This document shows, one piece after another, positions 10,810-22,100 of a DNA stretch of 64,000 nucleotides. How positions within the stretch are numbered: position 1 is the stretch's first letter; each line of letters starts with the position of its first letter. The notes under the pieces were generated by a model. It saw nothing but the letters and a program-made list of their open reading frames with translations, was not told where the DNA came from and made no database searches. The position numbers were made by a program, and so were the translations under genes. The DNA is taken from the NCBI GenBank assembly GCA_947044365.1, contig OX345643.1, positions 5,954,501 through 6,018,500 of the forward strand. The letters are read 5' to 3'. This stretch comes from Petrosia ficiformis (lineage: Eukaryota > Porifera > Demospongiae > Haplosclerida > Petrosiidae).

Positions 10810-12082
10810 TAATTTATTCATAAACAATGGTATACAGTAGGTACTCCATACATCCAGTACTGCCACAACCTGTCTCAAGTTTCTTGGGTTGTCCTTTTAA
10901 TCTTGGGACTGCCTTGTGATCAACTGTCCCATAGTTCTAAGTATGTATCTGTGGGGGTGATCCTAAATATGTATCTACTAAATATTCTTGGATACTTAGG
11001 ACGTCCCAGGTAGTCCCAAGTGAGAGGAACCCACTGATTGCAGAATACTAAGTATCCTTGAATATCTAGAACATCTCAAGTTAGCATAATCTATTGATCC
11101 TGGAATACGTATCTCCTGAAATTAATAGGATATGCTTTCAGCTGGAAAGTGCTATACTTTTTCCATAGCTTATGGAATACTAAGTCCAATCATGCACATG
11201 TGAAAACTAGTGCTATCCCAGGATAATTACAGGTGTACTATAACTAACTAAAATGAAAATTGGCCTACAATGAGCAGTTTTAGCTAGTTAACTAAAAATA
11301 AAACCCATTTAGTAAGCCCAATATTATTTTAGTTAATTAAACTACAACTAAACAAAACATTTTAGAATCCAAGCATATATAAGTAATTAACTATATCTGA
11401 AAGTGGTCATTTTTCTGTCAAATTAAAAACAACACTAATATATACAAATGAATGTAACTATATAGTTCTTGACTGACTAAAATAAGAATAAATGACTATA
11501 TATAATATACTGTGGTTACGACAATGCTTCTACCAGTCATTTTCGTATAAATTCCATGCTCAGTGGAGGTGTTGAACCTGCAGAACACTTGCAACTGACT
11601 TGTAATGAAGCTAGTGCAGATTTAATCCACAGTCATACCCTTTATATATACTTTGTGTACATATTTCATATGCCTGGAATATGGGATTATAACTTTAGCT
11701 ACATGGTGAGTTGTTTGCTTCGAGTAAACTCTCTGGGGTATGGTAGTATTCATAGTCTTCTGCATGCCAATCCCGCTGAAACATCTAACGTCAGTAAGTT
11801 AGTTCTTCAATTTTGATACTCTTGCTGACAGGTACTTATGCATGGTCTAAATTTCAGAATTCTTAGTTTATTTATGATGATGGATGTCATCTCAGAAAAA
11901 TTTAATAACGGTAAAAATCTTTCTTTTGACAAAAAATAATCAATAAAAATATGAAATTAAATATTAAAAAGATACATTAGTTCAATTCCAGTAGATGAAG
12001 ATAGGAATGTATTTATATCCAGGCACTATGGTTGCTGTATATCAACAGGTCGTGTAGACAATGTATCTGTATAATAATAATG
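10810..12082. other. Gene-free interval between endonuclease V-A and Roc/CARD-A
   Basis: AT-rich spacer nearly identical to 46430-47702 in copy C. A plus-strand frame at 11556-11816 is open in A and C but broken by indels in B, so I do not call it. A minus-strand stretch at about 11715-11795 (reading DWHAED.E.YHTPESL) is partly kept in B (28745-28825) with changed frame at its end; it might be a lost or alternative exon. Confidence 0.5.
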
Positions 12083-14698
12083 TTAATATTTCTCGTTACC
12101 ACACCTTATGATCATCTCACCTAATTCCATTAATACATTGTCAGCAATTCTTGTCAGAGCTGGGTTCGTCTGTTTCTTCAATACCTCACAGTATGATGTT
12201 AATGTTTCTGATTTATTGATTGCTAGGAGTGATCTTTCAATCTCGTTTAGTAGTTTACTGGCTTTTTGATAACGAGACAGATTTGTTGTTAAGACATCAT
12301 CTTTGATGAGATACGATATTAAATCAGCTGATGAGAGATTGTTGGCTAATCTCTCTGTGTCTGATATCACACCCAACATTTCAGGCAAGTGTCTCTTAAA
12401 TATACCATATGGAGAATTGTCTGCACAAAATATAATGAATATCATTATGATGAGGATTATGTATATGCACCTGGTTTGGGGCCTTCGTCTGCATTAGCAT
12501 CACTTGAAGATAATGAAGCATCCTAAATAATCAATTAAAATTGTATTGTAAATGTAAATACGATCTTACCTCAAACCAAACTTTAAATTCTGGAGATATT
12601 GGAAATGGATCATTAAATCCTTCACATCGTGGATTATTTTTACATAATAGAGCTCCAGTGAAAACATCATCTACACTGTATACACACTCGCAAGGATGGA
12701 GATTGGCAGGATTAGAAGGCAAAAAACAGCTGGGACAATAAAACCCGATCAGGCAATCTAGATGTGAAACGTGTGGTTGAACTCTCAAAACAGCATTTAC
12801 ACATTCTACGATATCTTTTCGAACTGATGAGCAGAACTGAGCAATATCACAAGAGCCTGTTAGTCGTACTTCAATAAAACCAATGCAAGAACGAATCTCA
12901 ACATTAAATAAACCACCAATAAACGTTGCTCGATTGCGATGACGGTTCTCGTAATCCAATCTCCACCTTTTAGATAACTCAACCATGACTCCAGAGAAAA
13001 CACCAATTGGTATAAATGCTCCTTTAAAGAGTACCAGAAGTGGAGGAGGAGAAATAGCAGCCACATTTTGGCTTGTATGCGACGAAAGAACCGTATTATC
13101 TGGTTTTAGTAGACAAGGCATGAAGACAGAAGGCTTAGCATCATCACCAAGACGAGTGATGAGCTTAAAATGTGTAAGGAGATCGATAAGGTGTTGATTA
13201 TTAAGTGGGCATTTGGGAGTGAGAGGTGTGGCTGTTTGAAGTATATGAGGAGGAATTTCACCTGTCTTCCTAATTTTGTCTGCAGCAGTGTGTTTGTCAC
13301 CAGAACCGGCAAATGATACTGTGACAAGTCGAGATATACCGCTAAACAGCACATCGGGATTGCATATAACATACTCTTTAAGGCTCTCAACCTCCTCATA
13401 GTAGAGGATGGTTCCAAGCTTATCGTGGAAGTAATTCAATACTGTAATTACATCATCACTTCGAATACCACAACTAACAGCAAGATCTGTACACTCAGCT
13501 AATGTGCACACACCAGGAGATTGTTCATAACGATGGCGGAGAATCAAATGGAATGCTGCCCATGTCAGAGGAAGAGGCACAGGTGGGAAACGATCCTTCA
13601 TAACCTTCAATAAGAAGGTTTGAATGTCTTTCATCTCCTCTTTGGATGCAGTGGCATTATCCAGGGGTAAAAATATGGGGTCATAATCAACTCCTTTGGA
13701 AGTTGGAAATGTAATGAAACCATCTTCGTAGAATGATGTATTACTGATTTGTTTCAGGAGCAGTTCACTGACTTCCTGTATCTGCTTTGAACGCTCCATT
13801 TTATCTGTACTCAAGAGATCAATATGGCTTCCCAAAAGTACAGACACAGAATTCTGGATATTATTCTCCTGACTTAGACAGTAGTGGCTGGAGAGTAGTT
13901 GATGGACAATCTCAATGGAATTGGAGCTGGTTTCATATGTTAGAGACGTTTCTCCATCTTTGTGACGAAAAGACACCTCTACCGGTAGAGTAAGATCATG
14001 AGATGCATTGAAAAAGATCAAATGAAGTGTAGGACCACGTAAGAGAGGAGGAAGTAGCTCGTGGAATTCTGGCTGTCCACCAGTATCCATAAAGTAGACA
14101 GTAGTCATTTCCTCTAAGTCCTCCAGCTCTTGCATTTCACTGCTGCTCAACACTTCACTCATAAATTTACGTGTTGGTGTAAGTTTTTCTGATTTCGAAC
14201 GAAAACCTTTGGGAGCAGATTTTAAGACTCGGTTGAGAAAAGATTTGGTAGGCTTTGATTGAGATGTAGTAGGCGTTGATTGAGGAGGAGGGGGAGAAAG
14301 GATCACTGTTGGCTTCCTGGAAGAATCTGGGGTGTCAGATAATTGTAAGTGTGAAGATATTTCACTAAACTGGGATGGACGAGTTACAGACTGTAACAAA
14401 ACATGGCCTTGGTCCACGATGCTACTAGTTGTTTCCCAGCAGCCTTTACTGATGGCTATGGTATTAATTGTGGTGGTTTCTTCTCTGATATTAACAGTAA
14501 CAGGACGTTGAAATCCAGTGCTAGGTAGAGTCGACTTCGAACCTTGTGACCATGCTGCTTTGATGTTCTTCTTCTGTAATCTGTATAGGAATGACGTTTT
14601 CCCCACCCCAGGCAGCCCAGTTAAAAGTGTTTTAACTGGGGAAAAATTTACGACTCCATTACTTTCACATTCTCGCATGAATGTTTGCAAAGTACGAT
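12083..14698 (-). CDS. Roc/Ras-like GTPase with Cys-rich region and CARD-like tail, copy A
   Basis: Exons on the minus strand: 12570-14698, 12471-12522, 12083-12420, in phase. Residues counted from the Leu codon at 14688-14690: P-loop GLPGVGKTS at 25-33, a low-complexity linker (about 110-180), G3 box DTGGQPEF at 202-209 and a G4-like GSHID at 287-291, the order seen in Roc (LRRK-type) domains. A long COR-like middle follows, then a Cys-rich segment with CPSC, CEC and C..NNPRC near 640-690 that could bind metal. Exon 3 has helical spacing like a CARD or other death-fold domain (DLISYLIKDDVLTT, YQKASKLLNEIERS). I infer a signalling protein of innate-immune type. The first exon opens at a splice acceptor with no start codon ahead of it, so an upstream exon is missing or the Met just inside (MRECES) is used. 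Confidence 0.75.
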
Positions 14699-15229
14699 CT
14701 AAATGAATAAAAACAAACTATGAAATTACAAAAACTCATTTAAAGCAAACACAACTATTTGTATGCCATAGCAACAATGATGGTGCAGAACCCTCCCCAC
14801 AATTATTACTGCTTGAAGTTACTATTAAAAACATTGGGTACAGTGATTGCTATAATATATATCAAAAAAATATACACATACTTATTTTTACACCATAATC
14901 GAAGTAGCAAAATAATTAAAGGTGGAGCCTATTCAGTTACAATATACATGTAGATGGTCTTATATTATGTGCTCTGTATAAATTGTAAGTGCCACTACTT
15001 TGATGTTAGCCTTCCAGTACTAGGTACATGTATGGCCACCTAACAACGAGCTAGTGTTCAGTTTAGTATTATGAAGGTTGGACAACAGTAACTAAAAACA
15101 CTTTCAAACAGTTAAGTTTAGAATTGCAGCTTTCTAACATACTCTAGTTCATTTCAAGTCTATTGTACTTTGATTAGAGTACTAGCATTTGTGCCATGGT
15201 TTTTTTTGTAGCATACTTACACATACACA
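14699..15229. other. Gene-free interval upstream of Roc/CARD-A, end of copy A
   Basis: No exon that could supply the missing start of the Roc gene is visible on the minus strand. The equivalents are 31730-32255 (B) and 50319-50837 (C). Confidence 0.5.
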
Positions 15230-15579
15230 AACTGATTATCATAACCCTTCATCTATATGATGAGGGCTAATAAAATTTAAAGCATAGATAATGTGACCTA
15301 AAATAATTATTTGGGAATCAATTGATGGAGTATTGAACTCAGAAGATTAAAAGCTGCCTACAGAATTAGATGATGATGAATGAAGTTATATTGCTTTATT
15401 TAGCAGTCTATAATATAAAAGATTATGTTAAACTGACTGCACTTTTGAGTGATAATTACAAGCACCAAATGTAACAGTGTCTGCTCTACCACCTCCTGTT
15501 AAATGTGACTGAAAATCAACTGCTTATTATACTGTCTAAACTGAAGAGTTGCAAGTACCTATATTACAGTGTCTGTATA

Positions 15580-18500
15580 TTATAGTGTTGCTGAAATACC
15601 TTCTTTTTCCTTTTTCTCTTTGGCTGCTCGGATAGACTCTTTCTTCTCTTTTTCTACATGGTGAGAGTTAATAAATGCATGAATTCAGTATTATTATGTA
15701 AACTAAAATATTTATTAGGAAATAAAATAATTAAAGATTTTAGTGACCAAGATAGAGTATAGTACTCAGCAGATTTATAAATGAGTTGTAGACTCCATTG
15801 TTCATACTCATTACACTAATTTATACAGTTATGATTATTTTTAAATACATTTTTATGGCCCGCAGGGCCATCCCTATGATTGCTTTTTACAGGGCTTCTT
15901 TTACAATTATTGGGTTGTATAATTGTTTGTATCACACACGCATTGTATACGCAGTTAAGGATGTTGCGTCATCATGGGGCTGGGGGCTCGGCAAGCTAAA
16001 GCAGACCAGTAGTATGAATTCAGCTTGTGGAAACTGCAATTACTAGCTGTTGTAGCTAGAATAAATTGAAAACACTTATACAAGAACTGTTAATAAGTAA
16101 GAAGAATGGAAAAACAAATGACTATATTATGTTGTTGGGATTCAAGCCATCAGCAATGATTATTAGTGATTACAAAGCAATCATAGGGATACTTAATTAT
16201 ATCTTGTATCAAACTTTGAATGAAGTACCGGACTAGAACCACTTGAAATTAATAGCAGAGATCAAGAAATAATTATCAAATGCCTTAAGCAAAAGGTAAA
16301 GCTGTTTACAGAGTTTAGATGATGATGAATAATCATAATTATTATTTATTTAGCAGTCTATAGTAAAATTACACCTTTTGACTCATGAGTTTAAGAATTA
16401 TAAGCATCAATTACATTACATTACATCTACATGTATCAGTGTCTGCTCTACAACCTCCTGATAAATGTGATAGTGTTATCAAAGGAAATCTTTAATCAAG
16501 GCTTATGTTTAAATATTTAATATTCAGGTTTGTAAAGGAAACCAGTGAAATTTGGTATCACATGATCAATCATCTATTATACAGTTTATAGGCTTCATGT
16601 ACAATACAACTGAATAGCAAGCATTTAAAATACAAGCATTTCTTTAAAACTCTCTTCCTCCAAAGTTAATAGTCTGTTTTTATCACAAATGTATTGTTAA
16701 TTGCTGGAGTTAACACAATTCTAAACAAGTGTTACTGAAATACCTTCATTTTTCTTTTTCTCTTTGGCTGCTTCTTTTTCTATATGGTAAAAGTTAATAT
16801 TATAAATAATTAAGTCCAAAATAATTATTTGGGAATCAATTAATGATTTTAGTGACCAAGATGGAGTATAGTACTCAGCAGATTTATAAATGAGTTGTAG
16901 ACTCCATTGTCATTACACTAATAATGCATTGATGTATACATTTGTGATTATTTTTAACCCTCGCCCGTGTAGGTGGAGCGGAGGGTTACTTTAATCATCA
17001 AGTATGTTTTCAGATTATACTTACATGTGTATATGTGTTGTATAAGGTCTGTTCATATTCATGATGACCTCAAAATTAGGTTATAATATGTACTATACTG
17101 TATAGTTTAACATAGTAAGGTTAATACAGACAGCTCAATAATGAAGCAATTAATGATTGAAATTTTACATACAAAAAAAAAAAGAATGGGAAGGATAGCA
17201 ATAAGAAATGATGGGGAGCAGGTGAAAATATTATTGGTAGTTCCAAACTAAACTTATAAACATTTTACTGAGGTCATGGTGAATGTGAGTTACAGTACCA
17301 CTTCAAATTAATGACAGAGATTGAGAATCAAATGCCTTTTAAAAGTAAAAAGGTAAAGCTGTTTACGATGATGATGAATAGTCATAATTATTACTTATTT
17401 AGCAGTCTATAGTAAAATGTATACTGTCTACACTTTTGACTGATCAGCTTAAGAGTTATAAGCACATTACATTACATTACATCATCTCCTGTTAAATGTA
17501 TTGTTAATTACTGTCTGACTCTAAACAAAAGTTACTAAAAATACCTTTATTCTTTTGAGCAAGTTTCCTTTGTTTTTCATATAGTCTGCGATTATATTTA
17601 AAAAATAAACCTGTTTGGATAGCTTCGTCAAATACAGTATTCAAACCCTTTTGAGTCAAAGCTGAACATTCAAGATATTTGACTGCACCAATTGTTTTCA
17701 TCATTTGAAGACCCTGTAAGAAGAATAAATTAATAAAGAACTAGCAACAACAACATTGAAGCAATGACCATTAACATTTTACTAAATACCAGGTTACATC
17801 CATTGCCTCTCTTTCTCAACAAACATTTATCTTCACCTGAGTATATGAAACAGGAGACAATCGTTTCTCTTTGAGTTTCACAATTGTCTCTTTGTCATCT
17901 CGTAAATCTAGTTTTGTTCCAACAAGTATTATCGGTGTGTTTGGACAATGATGCTTAACTTCATAATACCACTGAGGAAAATATGGTCACATGATTATCA
18001 TATGATTTTAACATTAATAACATGAATTACCTTATCCTGGACATTTGCAAATGAATCAGAATTTACTAGAGAAAAACACATCAAAAAAACATCCTGAAAA
18101 GAGAGGGAGAGGGGAGGAGTAATTATAAAGACAGACCTTGTTCACTAATAACTATATATATATGGATACCACATATACACACACACATACATGACACATA
18201 TATTTTCAAATGTCTATCATGTCATTCTTTTGGAGAGAAGTGAAAGTAGTAATAAGATGATCGGATGAATATGTGAATTCTGACTTTCCAATATTTGTAG
18301 TAAATTATATTATAATCAAATCATTATTAAGTTGTGCAATGCTTGAATTCTGATTTAAATTAATCATAAAAAGCCTCCAACTAACTTAATGCTTTATAAT
18401 GAGTCTCAGTCATTATTTGCACATTTAGCATTGTTAGATAAAAGAAATGGACAGAAGCAGAATGTACACATAATTCAGAAGGCATGGAAAATTTGGGTCC

Positions 18501-19087
18501 AAATATTGACCAAAACGAATGTTGAATATCATCCCATGATTAGTTACTATTTACAAGAGGAAATTACACAAATACACACATACATGTACATAAGTACACA
18601 TGCATATACATGTACTTGCATACATGTATAACTGGAAATACTTCATTAGAAAGCCCTGTTCCAGAGTTACAGTTTGGTATCAGTCTTGTAAGCATAAGTA
18701 TATGATTTAAATGAGTCATTTTATTAACTCTGTAAATCAGCAATAAAAATGTAAAATAACAGGGTCGTATCTACGTGGGTGGGGGGAGCTTACCCTCCCA
18801 AAACTTCTAGACCTATTGATATGCATTAAGTAACTACTATATACCACAATATAACATGTGTTTATTACATCATGCCACACATGTAATAATGTTATTGAAA
18901 ATTCTGTGGTCTTGTTAGTTGTATTATTGTTTAGGAAACGCCCCTCTCTAAAATAAAATTATCTACATCACTTAAGTCCACAGCCATATTAACTTCACCT
19001 CCAAACTGTTATTTCTAGATAGAACCCCGTACATGTACATACTGGTACATAACATAGATCTATGTACTCATACAAAAACAATACTAC

Positions 19088-19123
<36 letters not shown>

Positions 19124-22100
19124 CAAGAGTATATAATAGAGAGGGAGACTATCCCACTAGTTACCAAGTAGCACAACCCTGTGAAAAGTACTTGAGTTGA
19201 GAAGATGGTGAAAAGTACATGCTAGACCACAAGCCGGTGCACAAGGCCACAAGCATGTTAATCACGTGAATCGCAACGTGTAGAAAGACATACAAGAATG
19301 GCGAAGTTTGTTCTAAATGAAGACAGGTTGTGATTAGTACCTGGTCACTCCCACTAATGTTGGTGCACAAAGTGAAATCCAACTCTTCCTCGAGATCACC
19401 AGATTCCTTTGTAAGTTTCTGGATTTGACAGTGGAAGATCACCTTCACTAATTGCAGGGGTTTAGAATCAGCAACATGAGTTGATAAATGAGGCGATCAC
19501 TGCACAGAAGGGATCTGTGATGGTGTGGTTGCTGCATCATACAATGTGGTCACATAACGCCTACTTAGCATGTGATGATTACGTTGTGAAATATTATTAT
19601 AAAAGTCATGTACCTTTTTCAGGGTTGTGGTACAATGAAAGTGCGATACTCTCCCTCTCTTTCTATTATATACTCTTGATATTATTTATAATTATATCAT
19701 GAACATTCTAGTTAGATAATTAAAAATTGTTACTAACTGTATCACGATAACTGAGTGGTCTGAGCTTGTCAAAATCTTCCTGACCTGAAAGAAAAGGCAA
19801 AGAGAAGGAGGGGAAAACGATTGAAAATATATGTTTACAAACTTATTATAACAAAAGCACTTGAAAAACGATTAACCCTTGATAATTAAAGCAAAATAGT
19901 AGTAATTTTAAAATTAATGGATGACCCTTGTCAATTTTGAAAAGGTATATAATGAGAAGATATTGTGTACACAGACGAACAAACCAACAACAACAATACC
20001 ATAGTTGACAGGGGTTAATAATTGATTAAGTGTACGTTATTGTTCCAAATTGCCATGATATCAGTTGTATCACAAGCTCTTGAAAAATACAAACAGTATG
20101 TAACTCTCACACAAATGATTAAATTGCATGAATCACATATTTTGGAGTGCTAATAGATTCCATTTTTGTCTATTGAAATGAGCATGGCCAGTACTGCCTC
20201 TGGTTGAATGAGTAACCTAGCTCATGAATTACTTACTCCGACTCCCTAGATATTCATCATAAGATAGTTTCATGTGCACTTTACAAGTTCAGTTCGTCAT
20301 CTTACACTCAATTCTCTATCATCTATTGAGGTTTTAACTATTTGAGGATAACACACAGGCAGGGTACTCATTTCACCAAAACTTCTTGCAAGAGATATAT
20401 AATAGTACTTTTACCACACTTACACCATTTTGACCAATTAGATACTGAAACAACAAAAGACTGACCATCTTTTCTGTGTTTCAGCATCTAATTTTGATGA
20501 ATATTCTCTTGATTGAAAGTATTTATTAGCTAAATGTATTCATTGTGTAGACTGTAGAGTTCACCTTAAATAAATTCTTATTTGTGCTAAAACTACTTTT
20601 GATATATAGGTTTACAAACATAGAAGTGTAATTTTATGAAAAATACGACGAGGAAATCTTGGAGTTTGGCAACTCAACTATGATGGTCTCTACCTTAATG
20701 ATAATCTCTGGTCATCTAGAAGGTCATGTTAGTCATACAATTGCTCAATATCAAAAGCTATATGTGTATTTAAACTTATCCGTATATATTTATATTATCA
20801 GGTCATCAATTGCAATTGAAATGTATGGTCAGCCATTTTTTACTGGACCATTCCAACATAGAGAGTACTATCATACTCTCTGATAAAAAAATTGTCTGTC
20901 TGTCTATTTGTCTGTCCCTGATTTTCTCTAAAACTCTTGTATGAAATTCACCAGCAAAAATTCTTTGCATTTGTAGATCTTGCTAGTAGGGCATGACTTG
21001 ATGAGGTCATCGGCAGGTAGTGGGAGGGGTTGGTTTCAGAAATTTAAGAGAAAATCAGGTACAGACATTTTCAACTGAAAACATGTACATCCCACTCTTT
21101 GAATAGATATATTAACTAGTAATATTAATACAGTATAGCAGTAACAGTACATGTGTACTACTAATATGAATTCATGAGTGATGAATACACTAACCTGCTG
21201 TATCCCATAGAGCTAAATTTAAACGTTTACCATCTACCATAACAATAGCTGAATAATTTTCTAATCTAAAGAGTGGGAAAGGAGAGGATGAAGATTTGAC
21301 AGAATGACTAAACTTTCAAAATCCTGCATACACATGGGCTGGTTTCAATAAGCTGATTTAATTTAGTCTCACATTGCCAGCCAGTCCTACTCTCACGATA
21401 CTAGATTTCATCCTCAGCACTGGTTAGTCTAGTGTGCTCTAACCCCTCCTCCTTTTACTGGATGGAGCAAGGATCTTCAGCAATTGCAGTTATTCCAAGT
21501 TTCGAACCAATCAGATTTATTGGCCCATTGGAATGTCAGGCCGGTTTTAATTAGTTATATAGAACTGCAGAGCACTTACAAGCTCCACCTGAAGCTTTAT
21601 AACATTAAAACACTGCGATTTCCACAACTAATTTCATGTGACTTTGGGGAATTCACAAGTGCTTAACTAATTAAAACTGGCCTAACATTCCAATCAGCCA
21701 GTAAAGGTTAAAATAATTGCAATTGCCAAAGAGTTTCTAGACCCTTCCTCTGCCAATCAGCGAATAAAAAATGTTGAGGGGTGCTGGTCTGCTGTAGCTC
21801 GAACGAGCATTCATTTACATGCCACACCCATTAATTGAGCTAGCTTTCTGGAATGACTAACTACATATCCAATGTGTATGTGACACAAACAAATAGATTA
21901 ACTTCGTACAAACAAAAGTAATCATTGGTCCCTGTGGGCCATAAAAAATAATTTTTGCAGACCCAAACAAATATTTCTTACAAGATTCTCCAGTCCTAGT
22001 GTAAGATGAGCACAAAGAAACAAGAACCTCCACATGTACAAATTAATTATTCTTTAATCATGTGCACAATTCTTTTTAGCCAGCTATATGTACTTTATTA

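Larger units (their letters stand above)
1..15229. repeat. Tandem segmental duplication, copy A (left-truncated by window)
   Basis: Carries Rac-A, the endonuclease V-A remnant and Roc/CARD-A. The landmark AACTGATTATCATAACCC, followed by an ATGATGAGGG block, opens this copy at position 1 and recurs at 15230, 32256 and 50838. Copy A lacks about 1.5 kb present near the start of B, C and D (compare 15320-16820), which removes the region holding Rac exons 8 and 9 in the other copies. From about 8830 to 15000 it is nearly identical to copy C. The cycle start chosen here is arbitrary; the true duplication endpoint on the left lies outside the window. Confidence 0.9.

Noticed and set aside
11556..11816. 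Plus-strand open frame of 86 residues, identical in copies A and C
   Set aside because: Copy B breaks it with insertions and deletions, and A and C are near-identical over kilobases anyway, so identity is not evidence of coding.
12985..13417. Several open frames on both strands inside the Roc exon (also at 30022 and 48605)
   Set aside because: Antisense or shifted-frame shadows of the large Roc exon.
19161..19448. Minus-strand open frame of 92-95 residues repeated near 2814, 36246 and 54766
   Set aside because: It lies entirely inside MITE family 1 in the Rac intron, is truncated differently in each copy and has no splice partner. The true Rac exon 4 is a separate 47-nt exon nearby.
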